A stretch of 64,000 nt of DNA from Paraburkholderia sp. (GCF_024281035.1 NZ_JAMXLH010000022.1:62001-126000); one strand, 5' to 3'; shown: positions 25,134 through 32,451, counted from the stretch's first letter. A program made the numbers and translations. Notes: generated by a model not told the origin, from the letters alone.

Positions 25134-25913
25134 TCAGAGACGATTATCATTCCAAACGGCGCGGCCCGCTATCATCGTTCGATCATCTGGCGGTAAAACC
25201 TTGTCTGGATGCGATATTTTGTCGGGATTGTCGCTGCGCATAATCCACGCTTGACCACCCAACGCTGGGTGGTAGTCACGGATCAGCCGCTTAAGCACAA
25301 GGCCGCCATCCGGCTTGCATATCAGGTACACCTTTCCCTCAACCGGGCTGGTGTCCGCCGTATTGATCAACACAACGCAGCCGTCCTGAATCGTAGGCAT
25401 CATGCTCCCACCGGACGCGTAAATAATGCGCGCTGCATTTTCTGGGACGCCGAAATCCCTGAGACTAGAACGTTTGAAGGCCAAGCCACCCTTAACAACA
25501 ATATGGTCTTGGAACCGGCCTTCACCGCATGCGGCTGATACGTCAAGTTGAGGCACGTACGCAAACTCTTCTTCGGTTGGTCTTTGTAGTTCGCTTGCGA
25601 GCCTACCTGAATTCGCTTTTTCATGCGATCCCGTCACCAGGCCTTCTTGATTGCCAGTCAGTGATTTGGTTGACGGAAGAGTTGGGGTTGGCCCGCGATT
25701 GTAAGCGAGCCAGTTCACGTCGACTCGGAGCACTTCTGCGAGGCGGGGCGTGTATTTGCTCGATTTGGCGTTCTTGTTTCGATCTAGCAAGTATTGGATG
25801 TTCTGCGGCTGGCAGCCATCCCCAACCCGCCGCGCGAGTTCACTCTGATCAGATTGTGGGTCAAGCCCAGCCAATTTCATCGCCCATTCCAGGCGGTCTG
25901 CGAAGGTATTCAT
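25134..25913 (-). CDS. CI-like phage repressor (Xre HTH + S24 peptidase)
   Basis: 259 aa. N-terminal helix-turn-helix (FADRLEWAMKLAGLDPQSDQ, then SELARRVGDGCQPQNIQYLL), a linker of about 70 residues, and a C-terminal LexA/CI peptidase domain: cleavage-region ACGEG, catalytic Ser in YASGGSMMPTIQDGCVVLIN and catalytic Lys in GGLVLKRLIRDY. It should hold the prophage silent and self-cleave on SOS induction. The ATG at 25913 lies inside operator copy 3 with no Shine-Dalgarno, which suggests a leaderless maintenance transcript like lambda cI. Confidence 0.9.
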   Translation of the reverse strand: MNTFADRLEWAMKLAGLDPQSDQSELARRVGDGCQPQNIQYLLDRNKNAKSSKYTPRLAEVLRVDVNWLAYNRGPTPTLPSTKSLTGNQEGLVTGSHEKANSGRLASELQRPTEEEFAYVPQLDVSAACGEGRFQDHIVVKGGLAFKRSSLRDFGVPENAARIIYASGGSMMPTIQDGCVVLINTADTSPVEGKVYLICKPDGGLVLKRLIRDYHPALGGQAWIMRSDNPDKISHPDKVLPPDDRTMIAGRAVWNDNRL

Positions 25914-25929
25914 ACAAAGGATTTTGTAT
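25912..25929. promoter_or_regulatory. Repressor operator copy 3 (overlaps cI start)
   Basis: ATACAAAGGATTTTGTAT: perfect inverted repeat (7-4-7). Overlaps the cI start codon, so repressor binding here could regulate cI itself, like lambda OR3. Confidence 0.75.
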
Positions 25930-25936
25930 AAGTATG

Positions 25937-25954
25937 TTGCAAAAGTGTTTGTAA
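25937..25954. promoter_or_regulatory. Repressor operator copy 4
   Basis: TTGCAAAAGTGTTTGTAA: same 7-4-7 layout with one mismatch between arms, 25 bp after copy 3. Middle position, like OR2. Confidence 0.65.
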
Positions 25955-25958
25955 CGTG

Positions 25959-25976
25959 CTACAAATTCGCTTGTAG
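25959..25976. promoter_or_regulatory. Repressor operator copy 5
   Basis: CTACAAATTCGCTTGTAG: same ends as copies 1 and 2, 22 bp after copy 4 and 17 bp before the cro-like start, so well placed to block rightward transcription. Confidence 0.75.
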
Positions 25977-25993
25977 AAACAGGCCTGCAAAAA

Positions 25994-26332
25994 ATGAGCG
26001 AACCCACGAACCCCACAACGACTGGAATCGACGACGCAATAAGCCGCGCCGGGTCCCAGAAGGCGCTCGCCGCGCTTATCGGCTCCACCCAGCAGATGGT
26101 CTCCTACTGGAAGAGATCGGGCGTTGTAACTGACGCGAGCATGTGCGCAGCCATCGAGAGTGCGACAGGGGTTGCGTGCGAACGCCTCAATCCGAATGAG
26201 AATTGGGCAAGCCTTCGTTCCGTTTTGTGCGTCCCCAATCGCGAGGGGTTGGACGCCTCCGATGACGTTCAGCCTCCTGTTGGCGGAATCAACAAAGGTT
26301 CGAAGTTGGCGGCGGTTGCGCGAGCTTCGTGA
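25994..26332 (+). CDS. YdaS/Cro-like transcriptional regulator
   Basis: 112 aa, divergent from cI. Residues 10-60 (GIDDAISRAGSQKALAALIG followed by STQQMVSYWKRSG) match the YdaS-type Cro-like helix-turn-helix, ending with the usual A-I-E-x-A-T-G-V segment (CAAIESATGVACERLNPNEN). The tail is variable. First gene of the rightward early transcript and likely the lytic counterpart of CI at the operator set. The ribosome site is weak. Confidence 0.8.
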   Translation: MSEPTNPTTTGIDDAISRAGSQKALAALIGSTQQMVSYWKRSGVVTDASMCAAIESATGVACERLNPNENWASLRSVLCVPNREGLDASDDVQPPVGGINKGSKLAAVARAS

Positions 26333-26393
26333 CGTGTCGCGATAACAGGCTCGCACCAGATCAGTAGTTTCAATTGGAGAAATGGAGGGAGTT

Positions 26394-26618
26394 ATGTCAC
26401 GTCGCACGGAATACCGCAATGAGGTGAAGACGCGGTTGTCTGACCGCGCGTACGAGGGAATGCAGGCGTTCAAGGCATTGCATGGGATCGAAAGCGATTC
26501 GGCGGCGCTGGCTCGCATCACAGACCTTTTGTTGTTTGGCACGGTTGGCAATTTGCCAGCGAATCTTCTCGACCGCAGTGCCGAAGCGGCCCACTTTGGG
26601 ACGCGGGTGGCCGTATGA
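26394..26618 (+). CDS. Small phage early protein (74 aa)
   Basis: ATG 26394 with GGAGGGAGT upstream decides the start over 26382. Product MSRRTEYRNEVKTRLSDRAY is followed by EGMQAFKALHGIESDSAALA, a basic N-terminal strand then helices, resembling a ribbon-helix-helix protein (strand VKTRLS, helix A YEGMQAFKAL, helix B SDSAALARIT). Likely DNA-binding early regulator; overlaps the next gene (ATGA). Confidence 0.55.
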   Translation: MSRRTEYRNEVKTRLSDRAYEGMQAFKALHGIESDSAALARITDLLLFGTVGNLPANLLDRSAEAAHFGTRVAV

Positions 26619-26815
26619 CACATTGCAAGACCAGCTTGACGGTGGAGCTTCCGGAACCGGAGGCGGCTGATCTGGCAGTGCGAGCGGCAGCAAAGGGTGT
26701 CTCGACGCCCGAATTGCTCGGAAATTACGTACTGAGGGGCGCGTACGGGGCGCTTCACCCCCTCGTGGTTGCCTTTGATTCACGGCCTAAACAGGGACAG
26801 ATAGGGGAGGAGTAG
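26615..26815 (+). CDS. Small ribbon-helix-helix-like protein (66 aa)
   Basis: Overlaps the previous gene by ATGA. Strand CKTSLTVELPEPEAADLAVR, helix AAAKGVSTPELLGNYVLRGA and a short tail; the L-T-V-E-L-P start and G-V-S-T-P-E-L turn resemble CopG/RHH DNA-binding proteins or VapB-type antitoxins. The paired arrangement with the preceding gene suggests two small early regulators. Confidence 0.5.
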   Translation: MTHCKTSLTVELPEPEAADLAVRAAAKGVSTPELLGNYVLRGAYGALHPLVVAFDSRPKQGQIGEE

Positions 26816-26941
26816 GCCGCCACGGCGGCCCGACAAGCTGGAATCAAAGCTGATCCGTAACAAGAGGTGGTTGGCAATCCAGCCGCCTCCTGCCTCAGAT
26901 TAGCAGTCCTATGCGGCACCGCGCCGCGGGAGATCTCCAGA

Positions 26942-27631
26942 TTGAACACCCACGTTCTGAATGCTGGCGCGATCACCATGTCGAGCCGGGAGATTGCTGA
27001 GCTTGTCGAATCCCGGCACGACACGGTCAAGCTCACGATGGATCGCCTGCGTGACCGCGCCCTGATCACTTTTACGTCATTGGCGGAAAAGTCCAATGGC
27101 GGCCGCCCGGGCATCGTCTATTGCGTCGGCAAGCGCGACAGCTACGTAATCGTCGCGCAGCTCTCGCCCGAATTCACTGCGCGCCTGGTGGATCGCTGGC
27201 AGGAACTCGAATCGCAGGCGGCAGGCGCCGCGCCGGCCGTACCCCAGACGTTCGCCGACGCGCTACGCCTTGCGGCGGATCAGGCGGAGCAGATCGAGGT
27301 CCAGCGCCTTCAGCTTGAGCATCAGCAGCCGGCTGTTGATTTCGCGCGAGCGGTGCGCAACACGTCTGACGCTATCAGCGTCGGCGATATGGCGCGCGTG
27401 CTCGGCATTGGCCAGAACCGGCTCTTCCGGCAACTGCGCGCCGATCACATCCTGATGGCCGAAAACCAGCCTTACCAGAACTACATCGACCGGGGCTATT
27501 TCCGCCTGGTCGAGAACGTCTGGCTCGACGCGGCCAAGGAGCCGCATCCCACCTTCAAAACGCTGGTTACTGGACGCGGGCAGGTCTATCTGCAGCGCAA
27601 GTATGGCCGGCAAACGGAGCAAGCAGCATGA
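26942..27631 (+). CDS. Rha-family phage regulator / antirepressor
   Basis: I choose TTG 26942, preceded by GGGAGA, because the product then opens MNTHVLNAGAITMSSREIAE as Rha proteins do; the track start (26867) adds 25 odd residues. N-terminal Rha domain: SSREIAELVESRHDTVKLTM and GRPGIVYCVGKRDSYVIVAQ. The C-terminal part DAISVGDMARVLGIGQNRLF followed by RQLRADHILM is a KilA-C/ANT antirepressor domain. Together typical of phage antirepressors that modulate CI-type control or early functions. Couples to the next gene by ATGA. Confidence 0.8.
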   Translation: MNTHVLNAGAITMSSREIAELVESRHDTVKLTMDRLRDRALITFTSLAEKSNGGRPGIVYCVGKRDSYVIVAQLSPEFTARLVDRWQELESQAAGAAPAVPQTFADALRLAADQAEQIEVQRLQLEHQQPAVDFARAVRNTSDAISVGDMARVLGIGQNRLFRQLRADHILMAENQPYQNYIDRGYFRLVENVWLDAAKEPHPTFKTLVTGRGQVYLQRKYGRQTEQAA

Positions 27632-27783
27632 GCAACGAAGCCTTCCTGACCGCGGGCACCGATGCGGCGGATAACCGCATTGAACACGAAATCGAGTGGG
27701 CGGCACTCGATTGTGAGCGGAAGACGTGCCTGTCATGTGGCGCGCAGCAGCACGACGACGGTTCCATTCCCTGCGGCCACTAA
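27628..27783 (+). CDS. Small zinc-ribbon-like protein (51 aa, not in track)
   Basis: ATG 27628 overlaps the rha stop. Product begins MSNEAFLTAGTDAADNRIEH and ends RKTCLSCGAQQHDDGSIPCGH, with CxxC then CGH: a possible zinc site. First of several tiny Cys-rich proteins in this block. Function unknown; the stop precedes the replication gene by 7 bp. Confidence 0.5.
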   Translation: MSNEAFLTAGTDAADNRIEHEIEWAALDCERKTCLSCGAQQHDDGSIPCGH

Positions 27784-27790
27784 GGAAGAC

Positions 27791-28813
27791 ATGAGCCTCG
27801 ATGCAACCACATGGGCGCGCCATCAGAAGGTCGGCAAGGGGCCGGCGAAGTCAATTCTCATGGCCCTGTGCGACTACGCCAATGAGCAATTCATCGCCTA
27901 TCCGAGCGTTGACCGCCTGGTCGAATGGACGGAGCAGGACCGTAAAACTGTGCTGGCGAACCTCGATCGCCTGAAGGCTGACGGCTGGATCAGCGACACG
28001 GGCGAGCGCACTGGCCGCACGCGACAGGTCATCGTGTACCAGATCAACCTTGCTCGCGGCGTTGAGGTGCGCATCGGCGCGATGGAATCGACAACAGTGC
28101 CGAAAACGGGACAGTTCCAAAAGCGGAACAGTTCCAAAAGCGGAACAGTTCCGAATTTAACCGGAAAGAGTCCCAATTCCGACGCCAAACAGTCCCAAAT
28201 TCCACCTGAAACAGTCCCAAAAACGGGACACGGAACGATTAGTAACAATGAGGAACAGGAAGGGAACAATCAACCTGCGCGGCGTGCGCCGCGAGTTGCG
28301 TTGAATGCCGAACTGCGATCGATCGAACTTCCCGACTGGCTCACCGCGGACGAATGGTCGATGTGGTGCGAGCACCGCGAGGCGAAAGCGAAGGATGCGC
28401 CGTGGACACGCGTCGCAGCTCTAGTCTCCATCCGCAAGCTGACGAAGCTGCGCGAGCAGGGCCACAACCCAAGGGCATGCATCGAAGAAGCGGTACTGCG
28501 CGGCTGGACGGGTCTGTTCCCCGTGAAGGATGAGCAGCAGGCTGGCGCGAGCGGAGCGATGGCGGCGCCGTCCGACTGGTGGAAAACGGAAAGCGGCTAT
28601 CTCGCTCGCGGTGCTCAGCTCGGCGTCGACCGCTCGAAATTCCAGTTCTTTGAGCAGTTCAAGGCGAAGGTCTGCAAGCTGGCTGGCCCGGGCGAATGGA
28701 TGGAAGAGCTTCTGCGCGCGGTGAGCCGCGAGAGCGAAGAGCGCTACGAAGCCCTGTACGCCTACTTCAACGACATTCCGCGCGAGAAGCCCGCGCTTGC
28801 GGAGGCGGCATGA
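27791..28813 (+). CDS. O-like phage replication initiation protein (winged helix)
   Basis: 340 aa from ATG 27791 (AAGGAAG upstream), not the track start. N-terminal winged helix: TWARHQKVGKGPAKSILMAL, DRLVEWTEQDRKTVLANLDR then LKADGWISDTG, as in phage O-type initiators. The middle (residues about 95-150) is low-complexity and Gln/Lys/Ser-rich, encoded by repeats that look like replication iterons. The C-terminus has LTADEWSMWCEHREAKAKDA and ends in helices (LLRAVSRESEERYEALYAYF). Expected to bind the origin and recruit the host helicase; no P-type helicase loader is visible next door. Confidence 0.75.
   Translation: MSLDATTWARHQKVGKGPAKSILMALCDYANEQFIAYPSVDRLVEWTEQDRKTVLANLDRLKADGWISDTGERTGRTRQVIVYQINLARGVEVRIGAMESTTVPKTGQFQKRNSSKSGTVPNLTGKSPNSDAKQSQIPPETVPKTGHGTISNNEEQEGNNQPARRAPRVALNAELRSIELPDWLTADEWSMWCEHREAKAKDAPWTRVAALVSIRKLTKLREQGHNPRACIEEAVLRGWTGLFPVKDEQQAGASGAMAAPSDWWKTESGYLARGAQLGVDRSKFQFFEQFKAKVCKLAGPGEWMEELLRAVSRESEERYEALYAYFNDIPREKPALAEAA
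28091..28232. repeat. Candidate replication-origin iterons inside the O-like gene
   Basis: At least six copies related to AACAGTYCCAAAA, at about 28093, 28110, 28127, 28144, 28188 and 28209, with a weaker copy at 28167; three of them repeat at exact 17-bp spacing. The region is more A-rich than the rest of the gene. Origin iterons within the initiator gene are the lambda arrangement. Confidence 0.55.
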
Positions 28814-28971
28814 ATGCCTGCCACGACTGCAAGCACGCGACCACGGCGCCCGGCTACGAAAAGATGTACCGCCTTGGCTACCGCAATTGCGAGCACAAGC
28901 CGGAATACGTGTTCGTGCCAGGGCACCAGCAATGCACCCTCAACCCGCCGAAATGGAGCCAAAGGCAATGA
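28810..28971 (+). CDS. Small Cys-rich phage protein (53 aa)
   Basis: ATG 28810 overlaps the replication-gene stop (ATGA); the track start is spurious. Product MNACHDCKHATTAPGYEKMY then RLGYRNCEHKPEYVFVPGHQ and QCTLNPPKW: Cys/His pairs (CHDCKH, NCEH, GHQQC) suggest a zinc-binding mini-fold. This pattern is common in phage replication modules. Couples to the next gene by ATGA. Confidence 0.6.
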   Translation: MNACHDCKHATTAPGYEKMYRLGYRNCEHKPEYVFVPGHQQCTLNPPKWSQRQ

Positions 28972-29183
28972 GCATCGACAACGCAACGCCGGAAGAGTGG
29001 AACGCGGCGGCGCGCGAGGCGCGTGACGAGCCGATCGAGTGCAGCAAGACGCGCAAATGCGGCTGGAAGGGTATGCATTCGGATCTCGTCAGCGCGCCAC
29101 ACAAGCGCTTTGCTAACGCGCAGCAGCACGTCTGCCCGTGCTGTGGCTGCGACTCGTACTACCGGCGCGAGGCGAGGAAATGA
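28968..29183 (+). CDS. Small Cys-rich phage protein (71 aa)
   Basis: ATG 28968 overlaps the upstream stop. MSIDNATPEEWNAAAREARD leads into ECSKTRKCGWKGMHSDL and ends HVCPCCGCDSYYRREARK. Two Cys clusters fit a zinc ribbon (C-x5-C and CPCCGC). No function known; part of the coupled early train. Confidence 0.6.
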   Translation: MSIDNATPEEWNAAAREARDEPIECSKTRKCGWKGMHSDLVSAPHKRFANAQQHVCPCCGCDSYYRREARK

Positions 29184-29767
29184 CGAGGCGCGCTACATCG
29201 TGGCCGATGGTTGTCCCGGCCGGCACAAAGATGGTTGGCACTGCGCGCGTGCGCGACGACGCGCCGAGCACGGGCTACGCGCAGAAGAAGCTGGCCGAGA
29301 AGTTCGGCGTGCAGCCCGCGCACGGCTTTGACGAGATCGCTGATGGGGATGGCGCGGGCCACGCGCTGACGCCCGCGTATCGCCGCGACGCCGCGCCGAC
29401 TCTCGGCATGTCGAAGCCGAGGAGAGCGCTGAAGTACGGCAATCGGAAGTGTGAGCACGAGGGCATCAAGTTCGACAGCGAGAAAGAGCGCTCGCACTGG
29501 TTCCACCTGATCCAGTTGCAGGCGGCGGGCAAGATCCGCGATCTGCAGCTGCAGGTGGCGTTTGAACTCACGCCGCGCAAGCGCCGAGACGACGGCACGT
29601 GGGAGCGCGCATCGAAGTACGTCGCCGACTTCGTCTACGTCGACGCGGAGACGGGCAGGCGGGTTGTCGAGGATGTGAAATCGATCGCCACGCGCAAGAA
29701 CCGGACATACGTGCAAAAGCGTAAGCAAATGCTGGCCGTGCACGACATCACGATCAAGGAAATCTGA
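29180..29767 (+). CDS. DUF1064 phage nuclease-like protein
   Basis: 195 aa from ATG 29180 (ATGA overlap), not the track start. The conserved part is C-terminal: KYGNRKCEHEGIKFDSEKER, then FELTPR, YVADFVYVDAETGRRVVEDV and KSIATRKNRTYVQKRKQMLA. This is the DUF1064 pattern, a PD-(D/E)xK-type nuclease (E in FDSEKE, D in VADF, EDVK as the catalytic strand). Such proteins stand where other phages encode Holliday junction resolvases, so a recombination or junction-resolving role is inferred. Confidence 0.7.
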   Translation: MTRRATSWPMVVPAGTKMVGTARVRDDAPSTGYAQKKLAEKFGVQPAHGFDEIADGDGAGHALTPAYRRDAAPTLGMSKPRRALKYGNRKCEHEGIKFDSEKERSHWFHLIQLQAAGKIRDLQLQVAFELTPRKRRDDGTWERASKYVADFVYVDAETGRRVVEDVKSIATRKNRTYVQKRKQMLAVHDITIKEI

Positions 29768-30459
29768 TGGCAAGGAACGACACGCCGCGCAAGGTGCGCA
29801 CGCCGAGCTGGACTGACGAGGAAGTTGCGGCGTTACGCCTGATAGGCGCGAGCGAAAAGCCGCTCGCCACCCAGATGCATCTCCTTCCGGGGCGCACATT
29901 CTCGGCGGCGAAGACCAAGGCATCGAATCTCGGCATTTCGCTTTCCGCTCACTGCGACTGGACTGAGATGGAGCGCGCCACGCTGCGCAAGATCTACCGC
30001 AGCAAGGAATCCGTGAAAGCGGCTGTCGACCGGTTGCTTCCGCATCGCGGCTACATCGCGGCCCGCGCCGAGGCGTTTCGTCTCGGGATCACGGGCAAAG
30101 CCCGGTGCGGCACGAAGGGGCGTACTGGCTACTCGTGGATCCTGCGCGCCATCGAAGTGTGCCTTGGTCGCGATGTGCCGATGACGGTGCAGCAGCTTGC
30201 GGAGGAGATCGGCGCCGATGAGTCATCTGTCGGCGACGCCATTAGGAAATACCACGGCAAGAAGTTCCGCATAGCGGGCTGGGCACGCGGATACCACCGC
30301 TGGGTAATGCGCTGGGATATGGCGGATCTACCGGACGTCTCGAAGCCAGCGCCCAGGACCAAAACTGAGGCGTCTCGTGCGTGGCGTGCCCGGAAGAGTA
30401 TTCGCGCAGGCGCCGCGCAGAACCCTTTTGCAACCCTCATTCAGCAAGTGGCCGTATGA
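29767..30459 (+). CDS. Myb/SANT-like DNA-binding phage protein
   Basis: 230 aa; ATG overlaps the previous stop (TGATG). Two tandem SANT-like helical units: WTDEEVAALRLIGASEKPLA up to AKTKASNLGI, then CDWTEMERATLRKIYRSKES up to ARAEAFRLGI. A third segment MTVQQLAEEIGADESSVGDA is a winged helix-like recognition region. Probably a sequence-specific DNA-binding protein of the early region; specific target unknown. Confidence 0.65.
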   Translation: MARNDTPRKVRTPSWTDEEVAALRLIGASEKPLATQMHLLPGRTFSAAKTKASNLGISLSAHCDWTEMERATLRKIYRSKESVKAAVDRLLPHRGYIAARAEAFRLGITGKARCGTKGRTGYSWILRAIEVCLGRDVPMTVQQLAEEIGADESSVGDAIRKYHGKKFRIAGWARGYHRWVMRWDMADLPDVSKPAPRTKTEASRAWRARKSIRAGAAQNPFATLIQQVAV

Positions 30460-30626
30460 CCGAGCGCGAAGAGTACGACGCGTGGTTCGCGCGTGAGTTT
30501 GCTGGTGCTGACGTGTCCGACGCGCTGTGCGCAGTCGGGTTTCTCTTCTGGCGCGCTGGTCGGCAATCGCTCATTGCGGCGAGCGGTGCGCCGGTCGAGC
30601 TGCGCGTACTTCCGGAGGATCAATGA
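30456..30626 (+). CDS. Small hypothetical phage protein (56 aa)
   Basis: ATG 30456 overlaps the upstream stop (ATGA). Product MTEREEYDAWFAREFAGADV is followed by SDALCAVGFLFWRAGRQSLI, acidic at the start with a hydrophobic middle. The WxxGRQ ending resembles a recurrent phage motif but no family is assigned. Translationally coupled on both sides. Confidence 0.55.
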   Translation: MTEREEYDAWFAREFAGADVSDALCAVGFLFWRAGRQSLIAASGAPVELRVLPEDQ

Positions 30627-31027
30627 AGCGGAGTGGCTTCGCGCGTAAGGCGAGCTCGTCGTTCAGCAGCTTTGCGAATCGCGCCACAGTGCTGCGGCGC
30701 AAGGCGATGAAACGTCGAGTGAATAAGCCGACCGTGGCGGACGGCGCGAAGTATCTGGCGGCGTGCCGCGGTGAGCCGTGCTATCTGCGCGTTCCCGGTG
30801 TATGCCTGCATTCGACGGCGACGGTTGTGCCGTGTCACTCAAATCAATCGAGACACGGTAAGGGCATGGGGATAAAGGCGAAGCACGAATACACCGTGCC
30901 GGGCTGTGCGTCATGTCACCAATGGATCGATCAGGGCCCGGCGACCCGCGCGGCGAAATTTGCCGTATGGGATCAAGGTTACGAGCAGTGGTTTCCGGTA
31001 CGTGCCGAAAAGATGAGGGTGGATTGA
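30623..31027 (+). CDS. DUF1364-like HNH/NinG-type nuclease protein
   Basis: 134 aa from ATG 30623 (ATGA overlap). Basic N-terminus (MKRSGFARKASSSFSSFANR), then CRGEPCYLRVPGVCLHSTAT, VVPCHSNQSRHGKGMGIKAK and PGCASCHQWIDQG. The CYLRVPGVC, H-S-N and CASCH elements match DUF1364, zinc-bound HNH-like phage proteins thought to act in recombination like lambda NinG or Orf. The metal ligands are visible, but nuclease activity is inferred. Confidence 0.7.
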   Translation: MKRSGFARKASSSFSSFANRATVLRRKAMKRRVNKPTVADGAKYLAACRGEPCYLRVPGVCLHSTATVVPCHSNQSRHGKGMGIKAKHEYTVPGCASCHQWIDQGPATRAAKFAVWDQGYEQWFPVRAEKMRVD

Positions 31028-31407
31028 TCGAACGACGAATCAATGGAATTCGCCTGATGGAGCCGGTGCGCGTCGAGGTTATGTGGCCCGGATCTCGGGC
31101 CACGGTGCATCTAGTCGGGCTGCGTTCGGAAACTGTGCGGGTCGCGCGAAGCACTGTTCTGCTCGCACTCGGGCTCCAGAGGTGCAAAGCGCGCGACTCT
31201 CGTGGCGACGTACAGGAGGTCGCCGCGCTGGTTGAGGTTCCTGGTATGTACAAGTGCGACGTAAGGCCGAATCAGTGGGCGACGGAAAAACTGGCATGGA
31301 TGCCGATCAGCACGCACCTATCGAGGAATAACGAGGCGACGCGTGAGTTTAGGCAATCGGGCGAATGGCGATGGCTGTCGGAATCGCTCAAGGGGGAATC
31401 CGCATGA
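31024..31407 (+). CDS. Hypothetical phage protein (127 aa)
   Basis: I take TTG 31024 (GAGGG upstream, TTGA overlap with the preceding stop) as start; ATG 31057 is an alternative, while the track start is too long. Product contains PVRVEVMWPGSRATVHLVGL and ATEKLAWMPISTHLSRNNEA, mixed alpha/beta without recognised motif. Position between DUF1364 and lysis genes is where antiterminator-type genes often lie, but no Q-like feature is seen. Confidence 0.5.
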   Translation: MIERRINGIRLMEPVRVEVMWPGSRATVHLVGLRSETVRVARSTVLLALGLQRCKARDSRGDVQEVAALVEVPGMYKCDVRPNQWATEKLAWMPISTHLSRNNEATREFRQSGEWRWLSESLKGESA

Positions 31408-31724
31408 AGCCAATTTCCTTGTTGGTTCAGATGCCGGCAATCGGTGTGTTCAGCATCGGCCGCCGTTCGGGAATCGGAGAGATTGAGCAGCCGACGCAGA
31501 CGTTGGTTCACGGCTTGCGGCGCCACGAATTCAAGGGCGTCCTTAGCGAGAGCTGCGTTTGGGCAAAAGCGTTCGTGAAGGAAGAATTTAGGCAGCACCT
31601 TCGCGCAACCGGAAAGCTGATCGATGGCGAATACGTCTGGTGTCTGGCGTTGCTCAAGGACAACAGGAAGTCGTTGGCGGCTTTCTTTGCTAGCAGCGAT
31701 CGTGAATGGACGGCCAACGAGTGA
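31404..31724 (+). CDS. Hypothetical phage protein (106 aa)
   Basis: ATG 31404 overlaps the previous stop. Product MKPISLLVQMPAIGVFSIGR, then LVHGLRRHEFKGVLSESCVW and VWCLALLKDNRKSLAAFFAS, with no signal or membrane segment. No family assigned; translationally coupled to both neighbours. Confidence 0.5.
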   Translation: MKPISLLVQMPAIGVFSIGRRSGIGEIEQPTQTLVHGLRRHEFKGVLSESCVWAKAFVKEEFRQHLRATGKLIDGEYVWCLALLKDNRKSLAAFFASSDREWTANE

Positions 31725-31969
31725 GTGCACACGCTTACATCCAATACGCCGACGTGCCGGAATCTCTGCTTGAAACGGCGCGCCGAACGGTCGACGGGGA
31801 ATCGAGTGCAGCGCTGATCCAGTTTGACGGCTATCCGCACTCGGGTGAGATTGTCGATGGCACGGGCGATTTGCAGATTGAGTTTGTATGGCCGCGCGAT
31901 CCTGCCTTGCGCCATGCGCTCGGTGACTGGCTCACGCATCACGGCATCTCGTTTGTCGTTATCCAATGA
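31721..31969 (+). CDS. Hypothetical phage protein (82 aa)
   Basis: GTG 31721 overlaps the previous stop (GTGA); ATG 31706 in the track is less likely. Product VSAHAYIQYADVPESLLETA, then ALIQFDGYPHSGEIVDGTGD and LGDWLTHHGISFVVIQ: a small alpha/beta protein of unknown function. Confidence 0.5.
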   Translation: MSAHAYIQYADVPESLLETARRTVDGESSAALIQFDGYPHSGEIVDGTGDLQIEFVWPRDPALRHALGDWLTHHGISFVVIQ

Positions 31970-32034
31970 CGGCATCAATTCTTGGTGCCATCGACCCCAA
32001 AAGAACAGCCCCGCCCACGAACCGCCTTTCATGA
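31966..32034 (+). CDS. Tiny ORF (22 aa), doubtful
   Basis: ATG overlaps the previous stop (ATGA), giving MTASILGAIDPKRTAPPTNR and LS. Only the coupling pattern supports it; this could equally be an untranslated spacer. Confidence 0.2.
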   Translation: MTASILGAIDPKRTAPPTNRLS

Positions 32035-32046
32035 TTGGACCGACGA

Positions 32047-32451
32047 GTGAGTAAATCCGAACGAGTGACCACGGGCGAATTGCCCAAAAGCGTACAAGAA
32101 ATCGCGGACGTGATCGGCGCTGAAAAGGCGCTGTATCTGGTGCGCAATCTGCCCACGTGTTATTCGGGCAATCCCGGCAAGAAAGCGCATCGGCCAATGC
32201 TCTACGTGCCGAAGCGAATCACGCATGACCATCTGCTGGTGCATCTTTTGGGCTTCGAAGATGCCGCGAAGATGGTCCATCACTTCGGCGGCGAATGCCT
32301 CCAGCCTGCGGGGTGTTCGGGCAACAAAGGTGGTCGACCGAAGAAAAACCCTGCAGTGGAAACACGGGAATGCGAAGCACAAAATCCTGACGTGATCCAC
32401 GACGGGGTTTCTACTATGCAAAAAACGACGCACGGGGCTGCCTGTGCTTGA
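32047..32451 (+). CDS. Mor-like phage regulator candidate
   Basis: 134 aa from GTG 32047. Core SVQEIADVIGAEKALYLVRN, PMLYVPKRITHDHLLVHLLG then FEDAAKMVHHFGGECL resembles the Mor/C family N-terminal half (a dimerisation part with L-Y-V-P-K-R). The usual C-terminal helix-turn-helix is replaced by GCSGNKGGRPKKNPAVE, whose GRPKK looks like an AT-hook. A late-gene activator role is possible, as it lies just before the lysis genes. Confidence 0.5.
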   Translation: MSKSERVTTGELPKSVQEIADVIGAEKALYLVRNLPTCYSGNPGKKAHRPMLYVPKRITHDHLLVHLLGFEDAAKMVHHFGGECLQPAGCSGNKGGRPKKNPAVETRECEAQNPDVIHDGVSTMQKTTHGAACA

